Origin: JACDAN01 sp963721345
GTDB taxonomy: Bacteria > Actinomycetota > Thermoleophilia > Gaiellales > Gaiellaceae
Length of the DNA stretch: 64,000 nt
Direction: 5' to 3'
Assembly (NCBI GenBank): GCA_963721345.1
Contig: CAVRIT010000001.1
Location: 1,674,001-1,738,000, forward strand
Shown here: piece after piece, positions 54,826 through 63,551 of the stretch
How positions within the stretch are numbered: the first letter of the stretch is position 1
How the letters are laid out: every line of letters starts with the position of its first letter
Made by a program: the position numbers and the translations under genes
The notes under the pieces: model-generated
Database searches by the model: none
What the model was told of the DNA's origin: nothing
The model's input: the letters and a program-made list of their open reading frames with translations, nothing else

Positions 54826-57075
54826 CTAGGTTTCGGTCGGCACCGGCGCCTGCTCGGGCGGGTCTGCGCGGCGGCCCCCGGCTTGCGGCGGCTCGATCGT
54901 GATGTTCGGCAGCAGCCGGTCGAGCCAGCGCGGCATGTACCACGACTTCTCGCCGAGCACGGTGAGGAAGGCGGGGACGAGCGTCATCCTGATCAGCAGG
55001 GCGTCCGTGAGGATCGCGACGGCGAGCAGGAGCCCGAACTCCTTCGAGATCCGGTCGGCGGTGAGGACGAATGCCGCGAAGACGGTGCCCATGATCAGCG
55101 CCGCCGCCACGACCACGCGGCCGATCGCGGCGATCCCGTGCTCGACCGCGGCTCGCGTATCCAGCCCGTTGACGTGCTCCTCCCTGATCCGGCTCATCAG
55201 GAAGACCATGTAGTCCATCGAGAGGCCGAACAGGATCGCGAAGGCGATCGGTGGTACGAAGGTCTCGATCGGCCCGGTGCGGTCGAGGCCGGTCAGCCCG
55301 AGGAGGTGGCCCTCCTGCACCACCAGCGTGAGCACGCCGAAGCCGACGAACGCCGAGAGGATCGTCGTGATCGCCGCGGTCAGCGAGATCACGATCGAGC
55401 GGAACGCCATCGCCAGCACGATGAACGTGACGCCGATGATGTAGAGCAGGAAGAGCGGCAGCCGCTCCATGATCCGGTCGCCGATGTCCGCGAACGCCGC
55501 GGTCACGCCTGAGACGTAGGCGACCGAGTCGCCCTGCGTCGCCGCGGGGATGACCTCGTCGCGCAGCCGGTCGACGAGCTGTTCGGTCTCCTCGTCCTGC
55601 GGGGCCGAGAGCGGGGTCACGAAGACGAGCGCGACCGTCTTCGGGTCGTTGAACTGCGGCTCGCCGGCCGACGCCACGCCGTCGAGCGTGCGCACCTCGT
55701 CATAGATCCGTTGTGGCGCCTGCGCGTCGCCGTTCACGTCGACGACGATCGGGATCGGGCCGTTGAATCCGGCGCCGAAGCCCTCGGCGAGGAGGTCGTA
55801 CGCGCGCCGCGCGGTCTGCGCGTCCGGCTGCGTCCCCTGGTCGGCTGCGCCGAGACGCACGAGCGCCGACGAGCCGGCCAGCGCGAGGGTGGCGAGCAGC
55901 ACCACGACGAAGACGACCTTCGCGTTCGAGGTGACGAACCGGCCCCATCGCGCGATCGGGGTGCGCTCCCGCGCCGCTTCCGAATCGTCGATCTGCCGGA
56001 GGAAGGGGATTTTCAGCCGGTCGATCTTGTGCCCGAGCAGCCGCAGGATCGCGAGCAGCAGCGAGTTCGCGATCAGCACGGTGGTGAGCACGCCCAGGGC
56101 GCTTCCGATCCCGAGCTTGGTCACGAAATCCATGCCGAAGAACGCAAGCCCGGTGACGGAGATCGCGACCGTCAGGCCCGCGAAGAGCACGGCTCGGCCG
56201 GCCGAAGCGCCGGCCTCGGCCGCGGCGTCCACCGGCGAGAGGCCCTCGTGGAGCAGCTGTCGGAATCGGGTCACGATGAAGAGCGAGTAGTCGATCCCGA
56301 CGCCCAGCCCGATCATCGACACGAGCAGCGGCGTGATCGTGTTGATGGTCGTCAGCCCGGCGAGGATGAAGAGCAGCAGGAACGCGGTCATGAGCGCCGT
56401 CAGCGCCAGCGCGATGGGCTGCGCGGCGGCAACGACCGTCCGGAAGACGAAGAGCAGCACGAGCAGCGCCGCGAGCAAGCCGAGCAGCTCCTGCGTCCCC
56501 TGCTCGATCGGCGGGAACTCGGCGTCGCCGTTGAACTCCGCGGTGATCCCCGCGGCCTGCACCGACTCGCGAACGGACTCCTGGACAGCGAGGACGGCCT
56601 CCCGGTCGGTGTCGAAGATCACCCGGTCGAACTGAGCCTCGGCGTACGCGATGCGGCCGTCGTCGGAGAGCGTGTCAGCGGTGAACGGGTTGCCGACGCT
56701 CTCCAGGCCCGCCGTGTCCTTCGTCGCCTTGAACTCGGAAGTCTTCAGCTTCGCGATCGCGGCGTTGACCGCAGCCTTGCGTTCCGGCGTGTCGAGCCGC
56801 TCACCCGGCGGCGCGGCGAGGACGACGTTCAGGACGCCGCCCTTCTCCTCGGCGAACTCCTCCTCGATCAGGTCGGTCGCCTTCTGGGTCTCGGAGCCGG
56901 GAATCTCGAACTCGTCCTTGAGGCTGCCGCCGACCGTCGCCACCAGGGCGATCAGGACGGCGATGATCCCGAGCCAGGCGCCGATGACGCGCCAGGGATG
57001 CTCGGCGTTGGCGCGCGTCCAGCGCGCGAGGGCTCCGGTCGAGAGGCGTTCGTGGGCGAGGCGGCGTTCGCTCAT
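54826..57075 (-). CDS. MMPL family RND-type transporter
   Basis: Intact, 749 residues, proton-driven exporter of lipids, siderophores or drugs in related actinobacteria. The N-terminal helix (RVIGAWLGIIAVLIALVATV) is followed by an extracellular domain, a six-helix bundle with IGLGVGIDYSLFIVTRFRQL (the conserved GxxxDY of MMPL proteins), a second extracellular domain and a second bundle with FAILFGLSMDYMVFLMSRIR, the matching repeat. The first charged stretch of the tail is short. ATG 57075 has AGAAGGGA upstream as a likely ribosome site and TAGTCT (57108-57113) as a more distant -10 box, so it is leadered. Substrate unknown. Confidence 0.92.
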   Translation of the reverse strand: MSERRLAHERLSTGALARWTRANAEHPWRVIGAWLGIIAVLIALVATVGGSLKDEFEIPGSETQKATDLIEEEFAEEKGGVLNVVLAAPPGERLDTPERKAAVNAAIAKLKTSEFKATKDTAGLESVGNPFTADTLSDDGRIAYAEAQFDRVIFDTDREAVLAVQESVRESVQAAGITAEFNGDAEFPPIEQGTQELLGLLAALLVLLFVFRTVVAAAQPIALALTALMTAFLLLFILAGLTTINTITPLLVSMIGLGVGIDYSLFIVTRFRQLLHEGLSPVDAAAEAGASAGRAVLFAGLTVAISVTGLAFFGMDFVTKLGIGSALGVLTTVLIANSLLLAILRLLGHKIDRLKIPFLRQIDDSEAARERTPIARWGRFVTSNAKVVFVVVLLATLALAGSSALVRLGAADQGTQPDAQTARRAYDLLAEGFGAGFNGPIPIVVDVNGDAQAPQRIYDEVRTLDGVASAGEPQFNDPKTVALVFVTPLSAPQDEETEQLVDRLRDEVIPAATQGDSVAYVSGVTAAFADIGDRIMERLPLFLLYIIGVTFIVLAMAFRSIVISLTAAITTILSAFVGFGVLTLVVQEGHLLGLTGLDRTGPIETFVPPIAFAILFGLSMDYMVFLMSRIREEHVNGLDTRAAVEHGIAAIGRVVVAAALIMGTVFAAFVLTADRISKEFGLLLAVAILTDALLIRMTLVPAFLTVLGEKSWYMPRWLDRLLPNITIEPPQAGGRRADPPEQAPVPTET

Positions 57076-57138
57076 GTGGAGGGGTCCCTTCTGGTCGATT
57101 CGAAAGTCAGACTAGGTAGCGGCGACGGATTCATCGGT

Positions 57139-57159
57139 AGGTTTACCAAGGTTTCACCA
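57139..57159. repeat. Tandem direct repeat in a divergent promoter region
   Basis: AGGTTTACCA (57139-57148) is followed directly by AGGTTTCACCA (57149-57159), just before ATG 57165 and between divergent genes. It may be a regulator-binding site for the MMPL gene, the next gene, or both. Confidence 0.35.
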
Positions 57160-57164
57160 GGTCG

Positions 57165-57773
57165 ATGCCAGTTCGTAACCGCGTCACGCCGCAGGGAGAG
57201 CTCGTCGCCGTGCCGGAACGCGGGCTCGTCTACGGAAACCGCGGCTGCCTGCACGACGCTGAGGGCCGAATCAAGCGGCGCTGGGCGACGAAGCGCTGGA
57301 TCGCCTGCCGGCTCGAGTTCCGCGGCCGGCGCCGCCGGCCGCTCATGCAGCCGGGGAGGTACACCGAGCTCTTCTTCCTGGACGAAGCGACGGCCTTTGC
57401 CGCGGGTCACCGTCCGTGCGCCGAGTGCCGGAGGCAGGACCATGTGCGGTTCAACGAGATCTGGCGCGAGCTTCATCCCGGACAGCGAGGCGTGGACGCG
57501 ATCGACGCGCAGCTGCACGAGGAGCGGCTGGCGGGGCCGTGGGAGGGTGAGCCGGCGGACGGCGCGTTCGTCCTCGAGGAGGGCGAGCCGTGGCTCGTGC
57601 TCGGCGGCGAGCTGCTGCGCTGGACGCCGGGCGGCTACACCGAGCGCCGGGCCGCGCCGAAACGCGCGGAGGTGATCACGCCGCCCTCGCTGGTCGAAGT
57701 CCTACGCCGCGGGTGGGAAGGCGCGGTCCCGCTGCTGCATCCGTCCGCGGCCCCGCCGGCGGCAACGACGTAG
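57165..57773 (+). CDS. Conserved hypothetical protein with Cys motifs
   Basis: Intact, 202 residues. The start has VYGNRGCLHDAEGRIKRRWA, then FRGRRRRPLMQPGRYTELFF and LDEATAFAAGHRPCAECRRQ, whose GHRPCxxCR pattern resembles the zinc-binding domain of Ada-type DNA-repair proteins. Later WLVLGGELLRWTPGGYTER looks like a small beta domain. Cys at about positions 28, 85 and 88 plus a His could bind zinc, which is inference. It is divergent from the MMPL gene, and its stop overlaps the -10 box of the next gene. Function unknown. Confidence 0.65.
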   Translation: MPVRNRVTPQGELVAVPERGLVYGNRGCLHDAEGRIKRRWATKRWIACRLEFRGRRRRPLMQPGRYTELFFLDEATAFAAGHRPCAECRRQDHVRFNEIWRELHPGQRGVDAIDAQLHEERLAGPWEGEPADGAFVLEEGEPWLVLGGELLRWTPGGYTERRAAPKRAEVITPPSLVEVLRRGWEGAVPLLHPSAAPPAATT

Positions 57774-57776
57774 GGT
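57771..57776 (+). promoter_or_regulatory. Candidate -10 box, leaderless start
   Basis: TAGGGT, ten bases, then ATG 57787. It overlaps the stop codon of the upstream gene. Confidence 0.45.
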
Positions 57777-57786
57777 GGCTCTCGCC

Positions 57787-58707
57787 ATGCCGGGAGGGAG
57801 ACACGTCGGGCTTGCCGGCTGCGGCGCGTGGGGCAGGTTCATCCTCCGCGATCTCGTCGCGCTCGGGTGCGAGGTGTCGGTGGTCGCCCGCTCCGATCGA
57901 AGCAGGCAATTCGCGGACGAGGGCGGCGCGACGAGAGTCACGGCCTCGCTGGCCGAGCTGCCGGACGTCGACGGAATCGTCGTCGCGACGCCCACCACCA
58001 CCCATGCGGAGGTCGTCGACGAGGCGCTCGGGCGGGGCGTTCCCATCTACGTCGAGAAGCCGTTGACCAACGACCCGGACGAGGCGGAACGCCTAGCCGC
58101 AACCGCTCCTGACTCACTGTTCGTCATGGACAAGTGGCGCTATCACCCCGGTGTCGAGCTTCTCGGGGCGATCGCGCGCGACGGGCAGCTCGGCCGGGTG
58201 ATCGGCGTGAGGACGACTCGTGTCGGGTGGGGCAACCCACACCACGACGTCGACGCCGTGTGGATCCTTGCGCCCCACGACTTGTCGATCGGGCTGGAGA
58301 TCCTGGGTGCACTCCCGCCGGCGATCAACGCGGTTGCCGACGCGTCCAACGGGGCGGTGAACGGCCTAGTCGGCTTCCTCGGCGGGGATCCGTGGCTGGT
58401 TTTCGAGGTCTCGGCGCGTGCGGCCGAGCGCCGGCGCCAGGTCATGCTCGTGTGCGAAGACGGGATCGCCGTCCTCGCAGACGGTTACAGCGAGGAGGTG
58501 CGGATCGTGCGTGGCGCGGCACCCGAGGAGACAAACGTCCCCGTGGAGACGAGGCCCATCTCGACAGAGCTGCCGCTGTTGAGAGAGCTGCGCGCCTTCG
58601 TGGAGCATCTGGACGGCGGCCCGCCGCCCCGAAGCAGCGCCGCCGAGGGTGCGGAGATCGTCCGCACAATCTCCGGGCTGCGTTCACTCGCCGGCCTCCC
58701 GGCGTGA
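57787..58707 (+). CDS. Gfo/Idh/MocA family oxidoreductase
   Basis: NAD(P)-dependent sugar oxidoreductase, intact, 306 residues. HVGLAGCGAWGRFILRDLVA carries the GxGxxG loop; GIVVATPTTTHAEVVDEAL and VPIYVEKPLTNDPDEAERLA contain the EKP catalytic motif. DKWRYHPGVELLGAIARDGQ and HHDVDAVWILAPHDLSIGLE carry the DxxxH-type substrate residues, and VMLVCEDGIAVLADGY lies in the C-terminal sheet. ATG 57787 fits the -10 box; GTG 57775 would add four residues. It is followed by a GT2 gene with GTGA overlap and probably makes a sugar precursor for it. Confidence 0.87.
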   Translation: MPGGRHVGLAGCGAWGRFILRDLVALGCEVSVVARSDRSRQFADEGGATRVTASLAELPDVDGIVVATPTTTHAEVVDEALGRGVPIYVEKPLTNDPDEAERLAATAPDSLFVMDKWRYHPGVELLGAIARDGQLGRVIGVRTTRVGWGNPHHDVDAVWILAPHDLSIGLEILGALPPAINAVADASNGAVNGLVGFLGGDPWLVFEVSARAAERRRQVMLVCEDGIAVLADGYSEEVRIVRGAAPEETNVPVETRPISTELPLLRELRAFVEHLDGGPPPRSSAAEGAEIVRTISGLRSLAGLPA

Positions 58708-59804
58708 CGCCCGCGGCGACCGTCCTCGTTCCCACGCACGACCACGGGCCGACGCTCCTCCGATCCGTCAGGAGCGCGCTCGCGCAGACGGTTCAAGACC
58801 TCGAGGTCTTCGTCGTCGGCGACGGTGTGCCCGACGTCACCCGCGAGTGCATGGCGGAGCTGACCTCGGAGGACGAGCGGGTCCGCTTCTTCGACCAGCC
58901 GAAGGGACCGCGGCACGGCGAGATCCATCGGCACGAGGCGCTCCAGGAGGCCCGCGGCGAGATCGTCTGCTACCTCGCCGACGACGACCTCCTGCTGCCG
59001 GGTCACGTGGAGCACTTGCGTGAGCTTCTGGCGGAGGCGGATTTCGCGCACTCGAAGCCTTTCTGGATCAACGCCGACGGCGGCGTGCGCCCGCTGCTGG
59101 TCGATCTCGGGCGACCCTCCTACCTGGAGATGCATCTCGCCGGCGAGAACCGGATTCCGCTGTCGTGCGGCGCGCACACGCTCGCGCACTACCGGCGGCT
59201 GCCGGCCGGCTGGAGGACGACGCCGGACGGAACTCCCACGGACCTCTACATGTGGCAGCAGATCCTGAGCGCCCCGGGCATGCGCGCCGTCAGCGGGAAC
59301 CGCCCGACGGTCCTCCACTTTCCGAGCCCGGCGAGGACGGAGTGGAGCATCGACGAGCGTCTGGCCGAGCTGGACGCCTGGTTCGAGCGGCTGGCCGACC
59401 CGGGACTGGAAGCTGAGCTCGACGGCCTGATCGCCGAGGCGCTGGAGCGCGACCTGGCGTGGTACCGGGGCCAGCTCGAGTGGCACCAGGGCGAGGAAGC
59501 TCGCGCGCGGAGCGACGCAGAGCGGCTGCAAACCGAGCTGCACGCCCTGACGGCGGATCGAGCGAGCCTGGCCGCTCGGGTCGCCGAGCTCGACGCGGAG
59601 ACCCTGCGGCTCACCGCTCGAATCGAAGAGCTAGGGACTCAGCTGGTGGACGTCGACGCGGAGCGCGCGCTCTTCGACCAGCGCCTCGCAGAGCTCTCGT
59701 CGTCGGTGACTTGGCGCCTCCGTGCCCGACTCGTCGGGCTGCCGGTCGTCGGCGCGCTGATCAGATTGGCTGCCAGGGCTCTAGCTCCTCGAGCAGGGCC
59801 CTGA
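58704..59804 (+). CDS. GT2 glycosyltransferase with C-terminal coiled-coil tail
   Basis: Intact, 366 residues. Residues 1-220 are a GT-A domain: ATVLVPTHDHGPTLLRSVRS, DLEVFVVGDGVPDVTRECMA, IVCYLADDDLLLPGHVEHLR (acidic metal site) and CGAHTLAHYRRLPAGWRTTP. Residues 265-335 are a coiled coil (DAERLQTELHALTADRASLA, VAELDAETLRLTARIEELGT), and the end reads SSVTWRLRARLVGLPVVGAL, a Trp-Arg ending like the stand-alone coiled-coil proteins of the main cluster. GTG 58704 overlaps the oxidoreductase stop. Its 3' end overlaps the convergent cupin gene by 44 bases. Sugar unknown. Confidence 0.88.
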   Translation: MTPAATVLVPTHDHGPTLLRSVRSALAQTVQDLEVFVVGDGVPDVTRECMAELTSEDERVRFFDQPKGPRHGEIHRHEALQEARGEIVCYLADDDLLLPGHVEHLRELLAEADFAHSKPFWINADGGVRPLLVDLGRPSYLEMHLAGENRIPLSCGAHTLAHYRRLPAGWRTTPDGTPTDLYMWQQILSAPGMRAVSGNRPTVLHFPSPARTEWSIDERLAELDAWFERLADPGLEAELDGLIAEALERDLAWYRGQLEWHQGEEARARSDAERLQTELHALTADRASLAARVAELDAETLRLTARIEELGTQLVDVDAERALFDQRLAELSSSVTWRLRARLVGLPVVGALIRLAARALAPRAGP

Positions 59805-60301
59805 GCGGCTGGCTGGCGGCGTCGCGATCCGACACATGGGCCGACTGAACGGGCCACTCGATCTCCAGCTCGGGGTCGTCCCAGCGGCAACCCAGCTCGT
59901 CGGATCGGATCCCAGTACTCCGTGACGGCGTAGACGTGGACCGACGGCTCGGGGAAGTAGAAGCCGTGGGCGACGCCGTGGGGGATGATCAGCGCGGCCG
60001 GCCGTTCGGCGTCGAGTTGGACGAGCGCGCTCAGGCCCTCAGTGGGCGATCCACGGCGCAGGTCGCGCAGCCCCACCATCGCGCGCCCGATGGGGACCGT
60101 CAGGTAGTCGTCGTGGCGGAGGTGGACGTGGACGCCGCGCACGACACCCGACTCGGAGCGAACCGCGTTCCACTGGATCGGCGCAACGCCCGTCTCCCAC
60201 TCGGCGCGGTAGAGCTCCAGGAAGACGCCCCGGTCGTCGCCGTGCGGCTCGAGCGGGCGGAGGATCGTGTTCGTCGGAAGCTCTGGGGCTGCCACGCTCA
60301 T
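59761..60301 (-). CDS. RmlC-like cupin (dTDP-sugar epimerase family), one frameshift
   Basis: ATG 60301 gives LPTNTILRPLEPHGDDRGVF, then GVAPIQWNAVRSESGVVRGV and HVHLRHDDYLTVPIGRAMVG, with the HVH of the cupin. LRDLRRGSPTEGLSALVQLD, IIPHGVAHGFYFPEPSVHVY and VTEYWDP follow. Near 59910 one extra base moves the frame; the second gives DELGCRWDDPELEIEWPV and ends at TGA 59761. It resembles dTDP-4-dehydrorhamnose 3,5-epimerase but is a separate branch from the copy at 29821. It may serve as epimerase or isomerase for the nearby GT2 gene. The -10 box TATAAC sets the start. Confidence 0.8.
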
Positions 60302-60307
60302 GTGACG

Positions 60308-60313
60308 GTTATA
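60308..60313 (-). promoter_or_regulatory. Candidate -10 box, leaderless start
   Basis: Minus-strand TATAAC, six bases, then ATG 60301; the last base departs from TANNNT. Confidence 0.4.
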
Positions 60314-60347
60314 TCGCGGGGCCTTAGCCTAGCGTCGGACAACGCCA

Positions 60348-60353
60348 TAGGGT
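60348..60353 (+). promoter_or_regulatory. Candidate -10 box, leaderless start
   Basis: TAGGGT, nine bases, then ATG 60363. Confidence 0.5.
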
Positions 60354-60362
60354 GGGGCGCTC

Positions 60363-60805
60363 ATGAGGGTTCGCAGACGGACGGGGGTGGCGGCGATTCT
60401 CACCGGCGTCCTCTTCTTCGCGGGGCAGGGTGGGCAGCTCGTCTTCGGCGACGCCGTTCCGGACGCCGTCTACGTTCCGCTCGGCGTCGGCGGCTTCGTT
60501 GCGCTGGCCGTCGCGCTCTGGGGACTGCGCGAGCTGATCGCCGGGACGCGCCTGGGCCGGCTCGGGATCCGCGCGGCGCTCGTCGGCGTGGCGTTCCTGT
60601 GCCTGTTCGGCGTTCAGCTCCTGGTCGAGGTCGTCGTCCGGCTCTGGGGCGCGCGTGGGTCTTCCCCCTCGTGGCCGTCGCCGGCCTGGTCATGGCGCTC
60701 TTCCTGAACGCCCTTGGAGTCCACGACATCGGGCTGTTCGTCTTCGAGGCCGCGTGGGTCGCGCTCGGCGTCGCACTGCTCCGCCGGACCGCGGCATCCT
60801 CGTGA
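60363..60805 (+). CDS. Small four-helix membrane protein, one frameshift
   Basis: About 147 residues with four hydrophobic spans: VAAILTGVLFFAGQGGQLVF, VGGFVALAVALWGLRELIAG, AALVGVAFLCLFGVQLLVEV, and after a frame change near 60650 VAVAGLVMALFLNALGVHD and a last span (VFEAAWVALGVALLRRTA). Restoring one C near 60650 gives LWGRAWVFPLVAVAG. No charged or catalytic motif is visible. It starts at a leaderless promoter and its stop overlaps the YciI-like gene as GTGA. Function unknown. Confidence 0.6.
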
Positions 60806-61122
60806 TCTACGCGGTCGTGCAGCGGCAGCGGGGTTCGAAGTGGGACCTCTCGAAGCCGATGGAGGAGCAGATCCTCTGGAACGAGCACGCGGCGTTCATG
60901 GAGGAGCTCGTCGATCGAGGCTTCGTGGTCCTCGGCGGGCCGGTCGGCGACGAGGGGCGCGTGCTCCTGATCGTGCAAGCTGACGGGGAGGACGAGATTC
61001 GCGCAACGCTCGCCGAGGATCCGTGGAGCGAGGACCTCTTGCTGATCGCCGGCATCGACCGCTGGACGATCCGGCTCGGCGGGCTACCCGGCCGAGATCA
61101 GCACGACGCCGGCCAGCGCTGA
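60802..61122 (+). CDS. YciI-like protein
   Basis: A 106-residue ferredoxin-like-fold protein from GTG 60802. It has IYAVVQRQRGSKWDLSKPME, WNEHAAFMEELVDRGFVVLG (the H-A-x-F-M-x-x-L block of YciI proteins), GGPVGDEGRVLLIVQADGED and EDPWSEDLLLIAGIDRWTIR, where the AEDPW-type element is characteristic. YCII-domain proteins are small enzymes or sensors, mostly of unknown role. It is coupled to the membrane protein upstream and overlaps the convergent transporter by 39 bases, so its last residues may be wrongly read. Confidence 0.75.
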   Translation: MIYAVVQRQRGSKWDLSKPMEEQILWNEHAAFMEELVDRGFVVLGGPVGDEGRVLLIVQADGEDEIRATLAEDPWSEDLLLIAGIDRWTIRLGGLPGRDQHDAGQR

Positions 61123-61914
61123 CACCACTCCGACGAGCTGGACGCGATCGACGCGCTCGCCGAGGACGATCGCTGCGAGCGCGACGGTCGTCACCGGATA
61201 GAGCGTCGCGAGCACCGAGACGACGCTGACCTCCCCCAGGCTCGCGGCGGCGGCGAAGAGCGTGTTGCCGGCCGTGTCGAGGATCCCGATCATCGCGATC
61301 GCGCCGAGGTGGCCGCGGGCCGCGCTCAGCGGCGGCCGGAGCACGAGCCACGCGGCCGAGGCGAGCACGGCCACCGTCAGCCGGAACACGAGCGCGGCCC
61401 AGAGGAAGTCCTGCTCGCTCGCCTCGTGCATCGGCACGTAGTAGCCCCCGAACCCGATCACGGCCGCGATCGCCCACGGCACGCCGGCGGCGATGCGAAC
61501 CTCGCCGGCGCCTTGTCGCTCGAAGGAGGCAAGCGCCACGCCCGCCAGTGCGAGCACGAAGCCGAGCAGCTGGAGCTGTGCCACGTCGTCGCCGGTGGCG
61601 ATCCCGAAGATCACGGGGACGATCGCCCCGACGGCGGCGATCGGCGCGACCACGCTGATCGAGCCGACGGCCATGCCGCGGTAGAACGACGCCAGGCCGA
61701 TCGTCCCGCAGACGCCGGCCGGCACCGCCCAGAGAATCGACGGGCCGGGCGGCGCGTTCCCGGCGATCGCGACGACCAGCCCGATCGCGATCACACCCGA
61801 CACCTGCGCGAGCAGCAGGACGACGAGGAGCGGAACCGTGCGGCTCTTGAGCCCGCCGAGGAAGTCGGCGACGCCCCAGGCCACGCTCGCCAGCAGCGCC
61901 GCAGCGGCGGTCAT
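61084..61914 (-). CDS. EamA/DMT family transporter
   Basis: Intact, 276 residues with ten hydrophobic helices in two EamA repeats. Repeat one includes AAAALLASVAWGVADFLGGL and ASFYRGMAVGSISVVAPIAA, the usual drug/metabolite transporter signature. Repeat two begins near AGVPWAIAAVIGFGGYYVP and ends with ALAAIVLGERVDRVQLVGVV and SALAGVVLISAG. The substrate could be an amino acid, nucleotide or sugar. ATG 61914 has a strong leaderless -10 box. The stop overlaps the convergent YciI-like gene. Confidence 0.88.
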   Translation of the reverse strand: MTAAAALLASVAWGVADFLGGLKSRTVPLLVVLLLAQVSGVIAIGLVVAIAGNAPPGPSILWAVPAGVCGTIGLASFYRGMAVGSISVVAPIAAVGAIVPVIFGIATGDDVAQLQLLGFVLALAGVALASFERQGAGEVRIAAGVPWAIAAVIGFGGYYVPMHEASEQDFLWAALVFRLTVAVLASAAWLVLRPPLSAARGHLGAIAMIGILDTAGNTLFAAAASLGEVSVVSVLATLYPVTTVALAAIVLGERVDRVQLVGVVSALAGVVLISAG

Positions 61915-61920
61915 GCCCGG

Positions 61921-61926
61921 AAGCTA
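61921..61926 (-). promoter_or_regulatory. Candidate -10 box, leaderless start
   Basis: Minus-strand TAGCTT, six bases, then ATG 61914. Confidence 0.5.
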
Positions 61927-61955
61927 TCCCTTCGCCAGCGGGCAAGATCCGCGAG

Positions 61956-62624
61956 ATGAATCTCCGCGCCGACCTCGTCCGGATCGTCGACAGCTACGCG
62001 AGCCTGCTCGTGCTCCTGCTCGCGAACTTCTTTCTGCTGGAGCTGATCGAAGACCCACGCTGGGGCGCGCTCCTCAGCACGCTGCTCGCGGCGGCGGCGC
62101 TCGTCGTCGCGATTAGCGACCCGAGCACGGGCCACCGGATCACGCGGCGCCACGCGATCCAGATCCTCGCCTGTGTAGCCCTGGCGCCGCTCGTCCTCTT
62201 CGTCGACTCGCCGGAGCTCCTCGGGCTGACCTACCTCCTGCCGGCGATGCTCCTCGTGACGGCGACGCTGCCGGTGACGATCAACCGCGTCGTGCATCAC
62301 AAGCGGATCACGCACGAGACGGTGCTAGGGGCCCTGTGCGCCTATGTGCTGATCGGGCTGCTGTTCGCCTTCCTCTACCTCGCCGTGCACGAGCTGCGGG
62401 AGGAGTCGTTCTTCGCGCAGCCGGGCGAGCACGTCCAGTCGGAGTTCGTCTACTTCAGCTTCGTGGCGCTGACCACGCTGGGTTTCGGCGACCTCTCGCC
62501 GGCAGTCGGGCTTCCGCAAGCGCTGACAGTGCTCGAGGCACTCGTCGGCCAGATCTTCCTCGTGACGCTCGTCGCCCGGCTTGTCACCCTCTGGGTGCGC
62601 CAGAGCGAGCGCAGTGACGGCTGA
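61956..62624 (+). CDS. Potassium channel-like protein (Ion_trans_2)
   Basis: Intact, 222 residues. The first half has four hydrophobic spans (SLLVLLLANFFLLELIED, LLSTLLAAAALVVAISDP, ILACVALAPLVLFV, LLPAMLLVTATLPV). The second half has a pore unit: LCAYVLIGLLFAFLYLAVHE, FVYFSFVALTTLGFGDLSPA and ALVGQIFLVTLVARLVTLWV. The filter TLGFGD is close to the TVGYGD consensus, so K+ selectivity is likely. No cytoplasmic RCK domain follows. The gene diverges from the transporter and ends at a terminator-like stem-loop. Confidence 0.85.
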   Translation: MNLRADLVRIVDSYASLLVLLLANFFLLELIEDPRWGALLSTLLAAAALVVAISDPSTGHRITRRHAIQILACVALAPLVLFVDSPELLGLTYLLPAMLLVTATLPVTINRVVHHKRITHETVLGALCAYVLIGLLFAFLYLAVHELREESFFAQPGEHVQSEFVYFSFVALTTLGFGDLSPAVGLPQALTVLEALVGQIFLVTLVARLVTLWVRQSERSDG

Positions 62625-62631
62625 AGCAAGA

Positions 62632-62659
62632 AGGGCGGCAGGCTCAGGCCCGCCGCCCT
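62632..62659. terminator. Stem-loop between convergent genes
   Basis: AGGGCGGC (62632-62639) and GCCGCCCT (62652-62659) are perfect eight-base arms around a 12-base loop, placed in the gap between two convergent genes. No T-tract, so a GC-rich bidirectional terminator is likely rather than proven. Confidence 0.6.
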
Positions 62660-62674
62660 CCGCTGCTCATTGGG

Positions 62675-63475
62675 TCAGCTGTTGTCCTTGACCCACTTGA
62701 TGCATTGACCCTGGTTCTTGAACGCCGGGTCGTTGAACGTCATCCAACCGCCGTCCTTGCAGTCGTCCTTCGAGCTCGGCCGCCGGCCGACCTCGAAGTC
62801 GTAGATCGTGTCGTTGAACTGCACGCCGTCGGTCGCGACGGTGTAGCCGGGGTTGTTGGTGCCGATGTTGACGCCGATCCCGACCACGACGGCGTTCGGG
62901 CACAACGTCTTCACCGTGTCGAGCGTGTAGAGCGGCGGGCCGCCTGCTCCGGCGACGAGGCCGCAGTCAAGGACGGTGCGCGAGGACCAGAACAGCCCCT
63001 CGTCCACGTCCCAGTACTGCCACTGGCCGTTGACGACGACGCCGTTCCAGTACGGCTCGTAGACGAGCGTCGTGAAGCCACCGGGCGTCGCGAGGCCGTT
63101 CGCGTCGATCTGAAGCTGGTACGAAGCCGCGGCGATCGGCGGCTGAACCGTGGTTGCCTGGAACGTCCAGTACGACAGCGCATCGACATCCGCGAGCGGT
63201 GTTCCGGCCATCGTGTGGTTGTAGAGGCCGGCCTTGTCGCCGGGATTGAGCGTCGTCGTCAGCTCGAGCGAGCCGTCGCCGAGCCCGGGCGGTGCTCCGT
63301 ACTCCTCCGTCCACTCGACGGTGCCGCCGCCGCGCGTGTCGTCCTGCGTCCAGCCGGCCGAGTTCTGGGTGACGATGACCCGGTCGGCCGCCACGGCGAT
63401 GCCGGCAAACGCCAGAACGCCGAGAACGGCGATGATCGCGGCCGCGCCAAAGCGCCGCGTTTTGAACTGCTGCAT
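62675..63475 (-). CDS. Secreted protein of unknown function
   Basis: Intact, 266 residues. ATG 63475 starts a classical signal peptide (FKTRRFGAAAIIAVLGVLA, FAGIAVAAD), probably cleaved after VAA. The mature part looks beta-rich: ELTTTLNPGDKAGLYNHTMA, LSYWTFQATTVQPPIAAASY, QIDANGLATPGGFTTLVYEP. The end, SKDDCKDGGWMTFNDPAFKN then QGQCIKWVKDN, has two Cys likely to be disulfide-bonded; this GGW...KNQGQC motif is common in exported actinobacterial proteins. GGGGGGAT (63478-63485) lies four bases upstream, a strong ribosome site unlike most genes here. It may bind glycan, by inference. Confidence 0.8.
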   Translation of the reverse strand: MQQFKTRRFGAAAIIAVLGVLAFAGIAVAADRVIVTQNSAGWTQDDTRGGGTVEWTEEYGAPPGLGDGSLELTTTLNPGDKAGLYNHTMAGTPLADVDALSYWTFQATTVQPPIAAASYQLQIDANGLATPGGFTTLVYEPYWNGVVVNGQWQYWDVDEGLFWSSRTVLDCGLVAGAGGPPLYTLDTVKTLCPNAVVVGIGVNIGTNNPGYTVATDGVQFNDTIYDFEVGRRPSSKDDCKDGGWMTFNDPAFKNQGQCIKWVKDNS

Positions 63476-63551
63476 GTATCCCCCCGATTGTCGTTTGTGC
63501 CGCATAAACGTGCGCAGCGCGGCATCGTAACCGCGATCTCGGCCGTGCGCC

